Shown here: in pieces, positions 27,053 to 36,811 of the stretch
Layout: each line of letters starts with the position of its first letter
Position numbering within the stretch: position 1 is the first letter of the stretch
NCBI GenBank assembly: GCA_022797145.1
Contig: JAAWKA010000001.1
Coordinates: 1 to 61,744, forward strand
Reading direction: 5' to 3'
From: Clostridia bacterium
GTDB lineage: Bacteria; Bacillota; Clostridia; TANB77; CAG-508
Length of the DNA: 61,744 nt
Made by a program: the position numbers and the translations under genes
Notes under the pieces: generated by a model
Told to the model about the DNA's origin: nothing
Database searches by the model: none
The model's input: the letters and a program-made list of their open reading frames with translations, nothing else

Positions 27053-27745
27053 ATGAAGAAAATATCAATTTTTATTATTTTACTTATTATTATATTATTT
27101 TCTCTTTATGGTTGTTCAAACAACTCAAATAACAATACTTATACTTATGAAAATATTACAAATACTTCAGTAGATAAAATAGGTAGTGAGTTAGAACTAA
27201 ATAATATACCTCCCAATTCTAATAATAGTCCTAATAATACTGTAACTGAAATTGTTAAAGGGGCTCATGATAGTGAAGACACTTATGAGGAAGAAATTGC
27301 AAATTTTTCTACCAAATTAAGTGGAAGTGATAGTCCTAGAAGCAGAAATATTAGATTAACTTGTTCTTTTTTAAATGGTAGTATAGTAAATCCTTCTGAA
27401 ACTTTTTCTTTTTGTGGAACTATTGGGAATCCTACTCAAGAACGTGGCTATGAACAGGCTGATTCTTTTGATAAAAATGGTAATAAAGTAAAAACTTTTG
27501 GAGGTGGCAATTGTCAAGTTAGTAGTACATTATATAATGCAGTACTACAAGTTCCAGAACTTTTAGAAGTAAAAGAAAGACATGCTCATATAAAAAGAGT
27601 TTATTATGTTCCAAAAGATAAAGATGCTACTGTAGCTTATGGTAGTGTAGATTTCAAATTTAAAAACAATACTGATAGTAAAATCAAAATTTACGCTAGT
27701 TCAGAGTTACAAGATGTTGTAATAAAGCTTGTTAAAATACCTTAA
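27053..27745 (+). CDS. VanW-family lipoprotein
   Basis: This 230-residue protein has a lipoprotein signal (hydrophobic stretch then LYGC, Cys21) and an Asn-rich linker. The VanW domain follows from about residue 80: FSTKLSGSDSPRSRNI, VNPSETFSFCGTIG, GGGNCQVSSTLYNAVL and VAYGSVDFKFKN. VanW proteins accompany some glycopeptide-resistance clusters, but most are chromosomal envelope proteins of unknown function, and no van genes are nearby. AAGGA precedes the ATG. Confidence 0.88.
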   Translation: MKKISIFIILLIIILFSLYGCSNNSNNNTYTYENITNTSVDKIGSELELNNIPPNSNNSPNNTVTEIVKGAHDSEDTYEEEIANFSTKLSGSDSPRSRNIRLTCSFLNGSIVNPSETFSFCGTIGNPTQERGYEQADSFDKNGNKVKTFGGGNCQVSSTLYNAVLQVPELLEVKERHAHIKRVYYVPKDKDATVAYGSVDFKFKNNTDSKIKIYASSELQDVVIKLVKIP

Positions 27746-27754
27746 TTTTTTGTT

Positions 27755-27807
27755 AAATAGATAAAAATGTAAGTATATAATATTTCTACTTACATTTTTA
27801 TCTATTT
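27755..27807. terminator. Bidirectional terminator between vanW-like gene and greA
   Basis: A perfect 21-bp inverted repeat (27755-27775 with 27787-27807) separates these convergent genes. Confidence 0.85.
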
Positions 27808-27833
27808 AGTAGTTATATAATTGATTTTAGTTT

Positions 27834-28310
27834 TTATTTTTTTATTGAAATTATTTTATATTTTACTATTCCTGCTGGAACTTTTATTTCTATTTCTTGA
27901 CCTTTTTTTGCTCCTATTATAGCAGAACCTATTGGTGATTCATTTGATATTCTATTTTTAGATAAATCTACTTCTGTTGAACCAACAATTGTATATTCTT
28001 CTTCTTCATTAAGCTCTAAGTCTTTTATTTTGACCGTATTTCCAACTTGTACTGTTTTTGTATCTATTTCAGATTCATCTATTATTTTTGCATATCTTAG
28101 TTTTGTTTCCAATCCCGCTATTTTTATTTCATTTGCTGCTTGTGCATTTTTCGCCTCATCATATTCAGAATTTTCAGATAAATCTCCAAAGCCTAATGCA
28201 ACTTTTATCCTTTCTGCAATTTCTGCTCTTTTTTCTGTTCTAAGATATTCTAATTCTTTTTCTAAATTATCATAACCTTCTTGTGTTAATAATACTTCTT
28301 TTTCTTCCAT
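27834..28310 (-). CDS. greA: Transcription elongation factor GreA
   Basis: This 158-residue factor rescues backtracked RNA polymerase. The N-terminal coiled coil starts EVLLTQEGYDNLEKELEYLR and contains GDLSENSEYDEAK, whose tip acidic residues act in cleavage. The C-terminal FKBP-like domain has SPIGSAIIGAKKGQEI. AAGGAGG precedes the ATG. Length and motifs are standard. Confidence 0.97.
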   Translation of the reverse strand: MEEKEVLLTQEGYDNLEKELEYLRTEKRAEIAERIKVALGFGDLSENSEYDEAKNAQAANEIKIAGLETKLRYAKIIDESEIDTKTVQVGNTVKIKDLELNEEEEYTIVGSTEVDLSKNRISNESPIGSAIIGAKKGQEIEIKVPAGIVKYKIISIKK

Positions 28311-28398
28311 TTATGTTTTCCTCCTTAAATATAAGCTTTATTATTATCTTTATTTAACATTACCTATATTAAACAAATTATCAGCTTTTGTCAAGTAT

Positions 28399-29280
28399 TT
28401 AATTTCTTAAATATTCTACTTTGTTAATAATCCCTTTTCTTCCCAATAAATTGACTATTTTCACCTCATCTTGTTGTATAGTTCTTATTACTTCATTATA
28501 GTCTTTTAGTTTAGAAATTATACTTTCATATAGTATATTTTTATTAAATAATTTAAATTCTTCATCTTTAAATCTATCTTTATAATTTATTTGATAATCA
28601 CTTATATTAATCCCATAAAAACTTTTTTTCTTAATTTCTATTTTTTCCTTCATATTTATAATAATTGCATTCATATTTATATTAAACTTATTTAATATTT
28701 CCTCTGAAAAATCTAAGTTTATAATAATTTTAGTCTTTAATAAACTTTTTCTTTTATTATTGGTTATTAATATATATATGCCTAATTCTTCTTGTAGGTA
28801 TTGTTCCAATTTTTTAAATTTGTTAAAATTTTCTGTTACAATATGAAGTCTTTTTACGTTTTTAGCAAGATTTATAATATTATCAAAATTCAAATTAGTT
28901 GGATTATTACTTAATATTGTTATTTCTTGTTTGTATAGTTCTTCATTTTTTAATGTGTATATATATTCTAAACAGTTAAAAAGTAAATATTCAAATAATA
29001 TTCTTCCTGTTAATATTTCTATCTTCTCTTTTTGTAAACAATATTTAAAATATATATTATTTTCTAATTCTTTAGATAATACTATTTTTTTACTATTTTC
29101 ACTCACTTTTATAGTAATTTTTCTTATTATATATGCATATTTTATTTTTTTGTATGGTAAAATACAAATTCCATTTTCTTTAATTGTTATTATACAAAAT
29201 AGTTTTCTTATTATATATATTATCCATTTTGTAACATCTTTTTTATTTTGTTGTGTAAACAATTCATTAATATTATTCAT
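28399..29280 (-). CDS. Unknown 293-residue protein
   Basis: This protein of unknown function is rich in Ile, Lys and Asn. The middle part carries the pattern EITILSNNPTNLNFDNIINLAKNVKRLHIVTEN, which looks like an alternating beta/alpha segment. No signal peptide or clear membrane segment is seen. The ribosome binding site is weak. It lies between folA and greA on the same strand. A regulatory or sporulation-linked role is possible, but nothing in the sequence shows it. Confidence 0.55.
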   Translation of the reverse strand: MNNINELFTQQNKKDVTKWIIYIIRKLFCIITIKENGICILPYKKIKYAYIIRKITIKVSENSKKIVLSKELENNIYFKYCLQKEKIEILTGRILFEYLLFNCLEYIYTLKNEELYKQEITILSNNPTNLNFDNIINLAKNVKRLHIVTENFNKFKKLEQYLQEELGIYILITNNKRKSLLKTKIIINLDFSEEILNKFNINMNAIIINMKEKIEIKKKSFYGINISDYQINYKDRFKDEEFKLFNKNILYESIISKLKDYNEVIRTIQQDEVKIVNLLGRKGIINKVEYLRN

Positions 29281-29447
29281 TTCTTTTACATATAATATTT
29301 TTATGATATCACCTTATTTCTCCTTTAATGTATTTATTCTTATATATTCTCGTTTTTTTGTTTTATTCCTATTAATATTTAAGTTATCACAAAAAAATTT
29401 TTTGTAGTTTTAAATAGTAAAAGAAATTAGTTCTACACTAATTTCTT

Positions 29448-29939
29448 TTATTGTTTTCTTATATATGTTATATATTCATAATCATATGGATTTTCAGTAT
29501 TTTTTATACCTTTTTGTCTTTGTATTTCTTCCCATTTGTCTTCATCTATTTTAGGAAAATATGTATCTCCCTCAAATCGTTTATGAATTTTTGTAATATA
29601 TATTTTACTAGCTAATTCCATAAATTGTGTATATATAATTCCTCCTCCTATTATAAAAGCTTCTTCTTTTGAATCTCTATATTTACTTATGTCTTCTTTA
29701 TTATTTATTATTTCAACATTTTCATTGTCCACTTTAAAATCTAAACTTCTAGTTAAAATAATGTGCTTTCTATTTGGCAAAACTCTTCCTAATGATTCAA
29801 ATGTTTTTCTTCCCATTATAATAGTTTTTCCTGTTGTAATTTCTTTAAATCTCTTTAAATCTTCTGGAATATGCCATAGTAATTTATTGTCTTTTCCTAT
29901 AACATTATTCTCTGATACTGCAACTATAATACTTAACAT
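29448..29939 (-). CDS. folA: Dihydrofolate reductase
   Basis: This 163-residue enzyme reduces dihydrofolate with NADPH. Visible motifs are IVAVSENNVIGKDNKLLWHIPEDL with the catalytic acidic residue in the PEDL helix, GKTIIMGRKTFESLGRVLPNR and FIIGGGIIYTQFM. It starts 8 bases after the thyA stop, with AGGAGG, so the two are cotranscribed. The pair recycles the dihydrofolate made by thymidylate synthase. Confidence 0.96.
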   Translation of the reverse strand: MLSIIVAVSENNVIGKDNKLLWHIPEDLKRFKEITTGKTIIMGRKTFESLGRVLPNRKHIILTRSLDFKVDNENVEIINNKEDISKYRDSKEEAFIIGGGIIYTQFMELASKIYITKIHKRFEGDTYFPKIDEDKWEEIQRQKGIKNTENPYDYEYITYIRKQ

Positions 29940-29947
29940 ATATCCTC

Positions 29948-30739
29948 CTATACTGATACTTCCATTTCTATTTTTCCAAGATGTTTATAATCAATTAATT
30001 TTATATCTTCTATTGTAAAATCATAAAAATTTTTTATTTCTGGATTAATCCATAGTTTAGGTGCTGGCATTGCTTGATTTTTTCTTGATAATTGTATTTT
30101 CATTCCTTGTATCTGATTTTCATATATATGTGCATTGCTAATACATACTGTTAATAATCCTGGCTTATGTCCTGTAACTTGTGCTAATAAATGAATTAGC
30201 ACTGCATATTGTACTACATTAAATGGATTTCCTAATGGAATATCATTAGAACGTATGGTTAACATACAATTAAGTTTATCTTCTGTAACATCCCAACAGC
30301 TATTAAAAACACATGGATATAATGCTCCTGTATCTAAATATGGTATTTGCCATAGATTAATCATCATTCTTCTATCTTGGGGGTTTGTTTTTAGTTGTTC
30401 TATTAATTTATCTATTTGTTTAAATTCTTTTACTACCCAACCATATGATGTTCCTATTGTTCCATCTTCCATTTCCCATTCATCCCAAATATGAACATTA
30501 TCTTTTTGTAATTCTTTTACATCATTAGATTGTTTTTGAAATATCCATAATAATTCTTTTACAGCTGTTTTGAATGCTACAAATTTAGTTGTTAATATAG
30601 GAAATTCTTCTTCTAAATTAAACTGTAATATTTGATGAGGTAATTTATATGTAGGAATTCCTGTTCTATTATTATTAAAATATCCTTTTTTTAAAATTCT
30701 ATCTACTAACTCTAAATATTTTTCATCATATAAACTCAT
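29948..30739 (-). CDS. thyA: Thymidylate synthase ThyA
   Basis: This protein of about 263 residues methylates dUMP to dTMP using methylenetetrahydrofolate. It has [12 protein letters not shown] near the N-terminus, the catalytic cysteine in [12 protein letters not shown], and [16 protein letters not shown] and [10 protein letters not shown] in the substrate site. The ATG at 30739, with GGGAGGAAG upstream, is preferred to the one at 30775. It is followed directly by folA. Confidence 0.95.
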   Translation of the reverse strand: MSLYDEKYLELVDRILKKGYFNNNRTGIPTYKLPHQILQFNLEEEFPILTTKFVAFKTAVKELLWIFQKQSNDVKELQKDNVHIWDEWEMEDGTIGTSYGWVVKEFKQIDKLIEQLKTNPQDRRMMINLWQIPYLDTGALYPCVFNSCWDVTEDKLNCMLTIRSNDIPLGNPFNVVQYAVLIHLLAQVTGHKPGLLTVCISNAHIYENQIQGMKIQLSRKNQAMPAPKLWINPEIKNFYDFTIEDIKLIDYKHLGKIEMEVSV

Positions 30740-30762
30740 TTTCTTCCTCCCATAATATTTTT

Positions 30763-30794
30763 TATAAAAACACACCTAACAAATTAGGTGTGTT
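30763..30794 (-). terminator. Terminator upstream of thyA
   Basis: An 11-bp stem (30769-30779 with 30784-30794) with a 4-base loop is followed on the minus strand by a T-rich tract. It ends the transcript of the 274-residue unknown gene. Confidence 0.8.
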
Positions 30795-30805
30795 AATTTT
30801 ATAAA

Positions 30806-31630
30806 CTAGTTTTCTCCTCTTCCCTCTGGAAGTGTTGGTACATCTAGTACTACTCTTATTCTGAATAAACAACTAACTGTTCTACCAAGTCTACTATTTT
30901 TAATTCTTTGCCATAGTGTTGGTTTTACTTCTACTCTTGTATTTTGAATATATTCTTGATCTATATCTGAAGTTTGTGCATTTTGTGCTATTTCTTCTTC
31001 ATAATCAGCTGGTGTTGGTATTACTTTTAATGCATCTGCAACTTCTATTCCTATATAGCTTAATGCTTTTGACCTATCTTCTATTCTTTCCATATCTATT
31101 TCTATATGTAAGTTAGCTTCTAAATTTGCTATTCTTGCATTTATTAATTTTACTGCATCTTGATAATTTTGAGATTTTTCACTTTTTGAACGTCCTATTA
31201 TTCCTAAAGTTTCTACTATATCATCTCCAAATTGTGTTTCTGCTTCTTTTATTTTATCTTTCCAATCTCCATCTTTCATTTCTACACTTTCTAAGATTTC
31301 TCTTAATGTTCCAGATAGAATAATATTTTTTTCCCTTTGTCTTATTAATTCTTCTATATGTTTTGTGTTTTCTTCAAATTGTGTTGTTGCATATTCAACT
31401 AACCCATATGCTGCTTTATATACACTTTTAGGAAAGTTTTTCTTTTTAGGATATTCAATTAAATATGTTTTTATTGATTCAATTAGATCTTTAAAATATG
31501 AATCTTCCTCTAATTGAACAATTTGCTTTTTACTATTTGGATTTATCAATTTTTGAATCTTATCAATATTTGATAAAATCTTTTCTTCTGTGATTACCAT
31601 TCTCACGTTTACTATGCCAGACTTAGACAT
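30806..31630 (-). CDS. Unknown 274-residue, largely helical protein
   Basis: This soluble protein is rich in Glu and Lys with long predicted helices, for example EDRSKALSYIGIEVADALK. It ends in a basic segment (RIKNSRLGRTVSCLFRIRV) before VPTLPEGRGEN. No known domain is recognised. GGAGG precedes the ATG, and it is a single-gene unit closed by a terminator. It might be phage-derived or a cytoplasmic structural protein; I cannot tell. Confidence 0.55.
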   Translation of the reverse strand: MSKSGIVNVRMVITEEKILSNIDKIQKLINPNSKKQIVQLEEDSYFKDLIESIKTYLIEYPKKKNFPKSVYKAAYGLVEYATTQFEENTKHIEELIRQREKNIILSGTLREILESVEMKDGDWKDKIKEAETQFGDDIVETLGIIGRSKSEKSQNYQDAVKLINARIANLEANLHIEIDMERIEDRSKALSYIGIEVADALKVIPTPADYEEEIAQNAQTSDIDQEYIQNTRVEVKPTLWQRIKNSRLGRTVSCLFRIRVVLDVPTLPEGRGEN

Positions 31631-31791
31631 TGTAAACCTCCCTCCTTTGTCCTATGTATTATTCTAACAATTAAAATTATACAACTTATTCTAAAAAAGT
31701 ACAATAGGATTTATAAAATTTTATATTTTAATTTCATTACAATTTTATTACACTTATATACCAAAAGTCAACACTAAAATTCATTTTTTTA

Positions 31792-32361
31792 TTATTTTTT
31801 TGAAAGTTTTTTTAATATCAAACTATCATATTCTTTATATAGCTTTGCTACATCTATTTCTTCTTCTATTTTCAATTTATATATTAGGCTTGAACAAGCA
31901 AGTCCAAATATTCCTGAAGCTACTAGTCCTGGATCCTCTACTTCTATTTCTCCTTTTTGCATTCCTTTTTTTATTATTTCTTCTATTGTTTTTATATATT
32001 CAATTATATAATTCTTACATGCTATATTTCTTGCTTCATGTCCCCATATTTGACTAAGAACTATTGTCATGAAATCTTCATATTTTATTATAATCTTTAT
32101 TTGTATTAAAACAATTGCTCTTAACATATCTATTGTATTATTTAGTCCAGATACTTTTATCGCAATGCTATTTTTTAATAATTTCATTCCTTCTTCAACT
32201 AAAAAATTAAAAATTTCTTCTTTGCTTGAAAAGTGATAGTATAATGTTCCTTTTGCAACTCCAACTGTTGCTGTTATTTCTTCTATACTTGTTGCATCAT
32301 ATCCCTTTTTTGCAAATAGTTTCATTGAGGTTTCAAATATTTTCCTTTTTGTTTTATTCAC
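31792..32361 (-). CDS. TetR-family transcriptional regulator
   Basis: This 189-residue repressor-type protein has an N-terminal helix-turn-helix: FAKKGYDATSIEEITATVGV, then AKGTLYYHFSSKEEIF (about residues 17-52). A helical ligand-binding domain follows. The start is a GTG with AAAGGAGG upstream. It is divergent from pepF across a 159-base gap, so it could control that gene or itself. The ligand is unknown. Confidence 0.9.
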   Translation of the reverse strand: MNKTKRKIFETSMKLFAKKGYDATSIEEITATVGVAKGTLYYHFSSKEEIFNFLVEEGMKLLKNSIAIKVSGLNNTIDMLRAIVLIQIKIIIKYEDFMTIVLSQIWGHEARNIACKNYIIEYIKTIEEIIKKGMQKGEIEVEDPGLVASGIFGLACSSLIYKLKIEEEIDVAKLYKEYDSLILKKLSKK

Positions 32362-32520
32362 TTATAACCTCCTTTAACTAATAATTCTTTTCATATTATA
32401 TAATTATATTTTTATTTATGCAATATATAATATAAAAAATTTTAGTAAATTTATATCTTGAATATCTTTATTTTTAATGATATTATTTCATGTATATTTT
32501 ACAATTTTGGGAGGTGTCTT

Positions 32521-34287
32521 ATGCTTAGGAACGAAATTGACTCAAGCTTGAAATGGGATTTATCTAAGATCTACATTTCTAAAAAAGATTTTTATTCTGA
32601 TTATGAAGCTGCTAAAAAATTAATTTCTAATATAGAAGATTATAAAAATATTTTTTTATCTAATAGTGAAACTTTTATAAAATTTATGCTTTTGATAGAA
32701 AAAACTTCTAGAATACTTTCTAAACTTTCACAATATACTCATTTATCTGTTGATGTAGAGCCTGATAATGATATTTTACAAAATATGCATTCTGAAGTCC
32801 AAACTCTATATACTATTTTTTCAACTAACACTACTTTTATTACTTCTGAAATTATAAAAAATGATTCTAAATCTAAGGAAATTTTAAATTCAAAAGAAGC
32901 TTTTGCTTATAAAAAATATATTTCTGATATTTTAAGAAATAAACCTCATATCTTATCTGATGATATAGAAAATATTTTAGCCAATGTAGATGATCTATTA
33001 GATAGCTCTTATAAAACTTATAGTGTCATTAGACCTGATTTTTCTCCCATTGTTATTAATGGTAAAGAATATTTTTTAAATGAAGAAACTCAAAAAAAAT
33101 TCTTAAAAAATAAAGATGAAAACATTCGTAAACAAGCTTACAATAATGTTTTTTCTGAATATAAAAAGTTATCTAATGTATTTTCTAATACTTTAATTGG
33201 AAATTTAAAAAAAGATGTGTTTCTATCTAAAGTTAGAAAATTTGATACTCCATTAGAATCAAGTCTTTTTGAAGATGAAGTTCCAAAAGAATTATTTTAT
33301 AAAGTTCTAGATATGGCAAATAACAAGTATCATTCATATCTACTAGATTATGTAGATACTATAAAAAAGGTTTTAAATAAAGAGAATTTATTTATTTATG
33401 ATACTTCCCTTCCTTTAGTAGATAATATAAATTTCAACTATTCTTTAGAAGATGCTTATAAACTTATAATAGAAGCAACTAAAAATTTAGGCCCTACTTA
33501 TAAAAAAGTTTTACAAAAAGCTAGAGTTGAAAATTGGATTGACTACATGCCTCATAAAGGTAAACGTCATGGTGCATATTCTTCTGGATCATATGATACT
33601 TCTCCTTATATTCTCATGAGTTATACAAATGATATAGAATCTATTTTTACTTTAATTCATGAATTAGGACATAGTATCCATACGTATTTCTCTAATACAA
33701 CACAACCTTATTTTACTCATTCTTATAGGATATTTGTAGCAGAAGTAGCATCTACTGTTAATGAAAATTTACTAATGTATACTTTATTAAAAAATTCCTC
33801 TACTAAAGAGGAAAAGGCCTTTTTACTTTATAGAAAGCTACAAGAAAATATTGGCTTATTGTATAGACAACCATTTTTTGCTAATTTTGAAGATCTTCTT
33901 CATAAAAAATTAGCTAATAATGAAACTCTTTCTAATAAATTTATTACAGATTTATATGAAAGCTTAACTAATGATTATTGGGGAAATAAAGTTCAGTTAA
34001 ATGAATACACTAAATACTCTTGTTATTATATTCCTCATTTTTATTATAACTATTATGTCTATAAATATACTGTAGGTCAATGTGTAGCTTCTGTTATCGC
34101 TAAAAAAATTTTTAATAATGATGAAAAACAAATATATTCTTATTTAAATTTTCTAAAATCTGGTTCAAGTAAATCTCCTATAGAATTACTAAAAGATACT
34201 GGTGTTAATCCTTTGGAAGATAATATTTATGATGATGCTTTTAGAGAATTTAAACAGACTTTAGATGAATTTAATAATTTGATTTAA
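32521..34287 (+). CDS. pepF: Oligoendopeptidase F (M3 family)
   Basis: This 588-residue cytosolic zinc metallopeptidase of the M3B family cuts oligopeptides. The zinc motif HELGHSIH lies about two thirds along, followed by the third ligand in VAEVASTVNE. The N-terminal domain begins LRNEIDSSLKWDLSKIY. The start at 32521 follows GGGAGGTG; an upstream in-frame ATG at 32458 has no such site. A terminator follows. Confidence 0.95.
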   Translation: MLRNEIDSSLKWDLSKIYISKKDFYSDYEAAKKLISNIEDYKNIFLSNSETFIKFMLLIEKTSRILSKLSQYTHLSVDVEPDNDILQNMHSEVQTLYTIFSTNTTFITSEIIKNDSKSKEILNSKEAFAYKKYISDILRNKPHILSDDIENILANVDDLLDSSYKTYSVIRPDFSPIVINGKEYFLNEETQKKFLKNKDENIRKQAYNNVFSEYKKLSNVFSNTLIGNLKKDVFLSKVRKFDTPLESSLFEDEVPKELFYKVLDMANNKYHSYLLDYVDTIKKVLNKENLFIYDTSLPLVDNINFNYSLEDAYKLIIEATKNLGPTYKKVLQKARVENWIDYMPHKGKRHGAYSSGSYDTSPYILMSYTNDIESIFTLIHELGHSIHTYFSNTTQPYFTHSYRIFVAEVASTVNENLLMYTLLKNSSTKEEKAFLLYRKLQENIGLLYRQPFFANFEDLLHKKLANNETLSNKFITDLYESLTNDYWGNKVQLNEYTKYSCYYIPHFYYNYYVYKYTVGQCVASVIAKKIFNNDEKQIYSYLNFLKSGSSKSPIELLKDTGVNPLEDNIYDDAFREFKQTLDEFNNLI

Positions 34288-34335
34288 AAAAGGAACTAGT
34301 AGCATTATATAAATAAAATGTTACTAGTTCCTTTT
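34288..34335. terminator. Bidirectional terminator after pepF
   Basis: A 14-bp stem (34288-34301 with 34322-34335), extended by an inner CATT/AATG pairing, separates convergent pepF and the kinase gene. Confidence 0.8.
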
Positions 34336-34344
34336 AATTTAGTT

Positions 34345-34911
34345 TCATTTTTTTAACCATTCATTATATTTTTGTATTATAATATCTTTTATTTCTTGTG
34401 GTGTTTTTTTTGTAGTATCTAATACTAAATCATAATTTGACATATCATCTCTTCTTATATTATACAGTTTCAAAAAACGTTCATTTTCCATCTTATAACG
34501 TTTTTGTATATCTTTTTTCTGTTCTTCTAAAGTTACAAATTTTTCTGTATCTTTTCTGTCTGTATCTTTTAGTGCTCTTTCAGCTGATATTTCTAGTTCT
34601 ACTGATAAATAAACTTTAAATGAATCTGGTACAGAATACCAACCTAATCTTGCATCTACAATTACATTATCATTATTTTTTACATATTCAGCAGCACTAT
34701 TTTCTATTTGTCTATCTATTTCTGGGTGTTTTTCTACATATTCATTATATTGTGTAACACTCATTCCTAAATCTTTTGCTATTTTTCTTGCATATGCTCC
34801 ATTTCTATGAATTGAATATCCCAATTGTTCTGCTATTAAATTGGTTACTGTTGTTTTTCCACTTGCTAAATCTCCTGTTATTGTAATAACATTTTTTTTT
34901 TCTTTTAGCAT
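34345..34911 (-). CDS. Cytidylate-kinase-like P-loop kinase next to rpoZ
   Basis: This 188-residue kinase has Walker A GDLASGKTT and the segment VIVDARLGWYSVP, as in Cmk-like proteins, plus an Arg-rich lid (ALKDTDRKDTEKF). It overlaps the rpoZ stop by 7 bases and is translationally coupled. In many Firmicutes the gene at this locus (remA-gmk-rpoZ) is guanylate kinase, which I do not find here. This protein may fill another role or substitute for it; the substrate is uncertain. Confidence 0.7.
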   Translation of the reverse strand: MLKEKKNVITITGDLASGKTTVTNLIAEQLGYSIHRNGAYARKIAKDLGMSVTQYNEYVEKHPEIDRQIENSAAEYVKNNDNVIVDARLGWYSVPDSFKVYLSVELEISAERALKDTDRKDTEKFVTLEEQKKDIQKRYKMENERFLKLYNIRRDDMSNYDLVLDTTKKTPQEIKDIIIQKYNEWLKK

Positions 34912-35093
34912 ATTGTCACCTTTCCTTCTGCAATTTCATCTGCTGCAAGAGTTACCACTGACTCTTCTTTTTTATTTGTTAATGCTTCTTCTCCTTTTGA
35001 TAACTGTCTTGCTCTTTTAGATGTTGCTACTACCAATTTAAATCTGTTATCCATTTTCCTTAATAAATCAGTAATTGTTGGTTCTACCATCAT
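34905..35093 (-). CDS. rpoZ: RNA polymerase omega subunit
   Basis: This 62-residue protein stabilises beta-prime in RNA polymerase. It has the conserved region DLLRKMDNRFKLVVATSKRARQL, and then VTLAADEIAEGKV. GGAG precedes two adjacent ATG codons. It lies in the yicC-remA-rpoZ order known from Firmicutes and overlaps the next gene. Confidence 0.92.
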   Translation of the reverse strand: MMVEPTITDLLRKMDNRFKLVVATSKRARQLSKGEEALTNKKEESVVTLAADEIAEGKVTIC

Positions 35094-35108
35094 AATTTTC
35101 TCCTCCTT

Positions 35109-35357
35109 TTATTCTTCAATTTCTTCTTTTTCTACTCTTCCAGCTACTGTTTCTGGTTGAATTGCTGATAATATTACATGCCCTGAATCCATTATTACAA
35201 CTGCCCTTGTTCTTCTTCCATATGTTGCATCAACTGCCATTGATGTATCTTTTGCTTCTTGTATTATCCTTTTTATTGGTGCTGATTCTGGACTAACTAT
35301 AGCTATAATTCTATTTGCAGATACAATGTTCCCAAATCCTATATTTATTAATTGCAT
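35109..35357 (-). CDS. remA: RemA/DUF370 regulatory protein
   Basis: This 82-residue DUF370 protein contains the family sequence [25 protein letters not shown], and then [23 protein letters not shown]. In B. subtilis RemA is a DNA-binding activator of matrix and osmoprotection genes and is encoded in the same yicC-remA neighbourhood. AGGAAAG precedes the ATG. The target genes here are unknown. Confidence 0.94.
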   Translation of the reverse strand: MQLINIGFGNIVSANRIIAIVSPESAPIKRIIQEAKDTSMAVDATYGRRTRAVVIMDSGHVILSAIQPETVAGRVEKEEIEE

Positions 35358-35380
35358 TTTTTCTTCCTTTCCTATTTATT

Positions 35381-36253
35381 TTATTCAATATTTTGAATTT
35401 GTTCTCTAATTTCTTCTAATTCTGTTTTTATTTGAATAACTATATTAGTTATTTCTAATTTAGTTGACTTTGATCCAATAGTATTTGTCTCTCTATTCAT
35501 TTCTTGTATTAAAAAATCTATCTTTTTTCCAATCGGCTCATCTTTTTTTATAAGTTTTTTAAATTGGTTTATATGTGATTTTAATCTCACTATTTCTTCT
35601 TGTATAGAAGATTTATCAGAGTATATTACAATTTCTTGTGCTAGTCTTTGCTCATCTATTAAATCTACTTTTAATACCTCTTTTATCCTTTTTTCTAATT
35701 TTACTATATATTCTTCTACAAGTCTAGTAGAATATTCAGAAATTTTTTCTACTTTTTCTGAAATACTTTTTATCTTTTTTTCTAAGTCTTTTTCTATTGT
35801 GTCCCCTTCTTCTTTTCTCATTTTTACAAAATTTTCTATAGCTTGTTTTAAACATATATATAGCTCTTCAGCAATCATTTCATCATCATCATTATTCTGT
35901 ATTGTTAATATTTCTGGAAATTTTAATAGTTCTATTATTTCTATGTTACTTTGTATTTTATTTTGGTTTGCTATCTCTTTTAAAATATTAATATATTGTG
36001 TTATTAGCTCTTTATTTACCTTTAATTGTTTTTCTTGCGAGCTATTATTATTAAATGTTATAGATATATCTATCTTTCCTCTTGATATCTCCTTTAATAT
36101 TTCTTTTCTTATTTTTTCTTCTAAATAGCTTATATTTTTGGGGATTTTTATATTTACATCACTATATCTATGATTTACTGATTTTATTTCTATGCTATAA
36201 CTTCTTTTATTTTGTTCAAATTTACTTATGCCAAAACCTGTCATACTTTTCAT
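35381..36253 (-). CDS. yicC: YicC-family endoribonuclease-like protein
   Basis: This 290-residue protein starts MKSMTGFGISKFEQN and contains EIKSVNHRYSDVNIKIP. The conserved C-terminal segment is KKIDFLIQEMNRETNTIGSK. These are hallmarks of YicC/YloC proteins, described as endoribonucleases in E. coli and Bacillus. It is the first gene of the conserved yicC-remA-rpoZ run, with 23 bases to remA. Confidence 0.93.
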   Translation of the reverse strand: MKSMTGFGISKFEQNKRSYSIEIKSVNHRYSDVNIKIPKNISYLEEKIRKEILKEISRGKIDISITFNNNSSQEKQLKVNKELITQYINILKEIANQNKIQSNIEIIELLKFPEILTIQNNDDDEMIAEELYICLKQAIENFVKMRKEEGDTIEKDLEKKIKSISEKVEKISEYSTRLVEEYIVKLEKRIKEVLKVDLIDEQRLAQEIVIYSDKSSIQEEIVRLKSHINQFKKLIKKDEPIGKKIDFLIQEMNRETNTIGSKSTKLEITNIVIQIKTELEEIREQIQNIE

Positions 36254-36263
36254 TTTTCTTCCT

Positions 36264-36782
36264 CTATTTCTTTATTATTTCATTTATATCATTTAAATTA
36301 GTGTAATACTTTTTCTTCATTTTTAAAAATATTATAATAGACTTCAATACATAATATATAGCAAAAAGGAAGGATATTGCAGCTATAATTAAATGAAAAT
36401 CATAAAATAATATTATATATATATATGAAGAATATAATACTAATATTGCTAATATTAATGTTTCTATTCCATGAATGCACATATTTGAATCTTCTTTCCT
36501 ATAGCTATATTCAAATAACAGTATTGTAATTATTATCAATATTATACTAAACACTTTAACATCTGTCATAAATACTACAGTTTCTATATTTTGTGAACCT
36601 AATATAAGAAAATAGAAAAAAAACATTACAATATCAGCAATTATAAGATTTTCAAAAACTTTTTTATTTATTTTGCACATTTCCTCTTCTGGAATATCTT
36701 TTTTACTATCTATTTCTTGTGTAATTTTTTTTATATTTTCTTCATTTACATTTTCAATATATCTGTTTGCCTTTTTTCTCAT
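36264..36782 (-). CDS. Unknown 172-residue membrane protein
   Basis: The N-terminal 45 residues are charged (RKKANRYIENVNEENIKKI). They are followed by about four hydrophobic segments and a short basic tail (MKKKYYTNLNDINEIIKK). AGAGGAGG precedes the ATG. It lies between rsmE and yicC on one strand with short gaps, so cotranscription is likely. The family is not recognised. Confidence 0.6.
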   Translation of the reverse strand: MRKKANRYIENVNEENIKKITQEIDSKKDIPEEEMCKINKKVFENLIIADIVMFFFYFLILGSQNIETVVFMTDVKVFSIILIIITILLFEYSYRKEDSNMCIHGIETLILAILVLYSSYIYIILFYDFHLIIAAISFLFAIYYVLKSIIIFLKMKKKYYTNLNDINEIIKK

Positions 36783-36811
36783 TTTGTCCTCCTCTTCTAT
36801 ATTAATAGTTT

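Noticed and set aside
27053..27745. VanW-like protein as evidence of vancomycin resistance
   Set aside because: No vanA/B ligase, vanX, vanH or two-component genes are nearby, and VanW-domain lipoproteins are common in Clostridia without resistance.
32458..32520. N-terminal extension of PepF
   Set aside because: The ATG at 32521 has GGGAGGTG, and homology starts there; the extension is hydrophobic and unlike the family.
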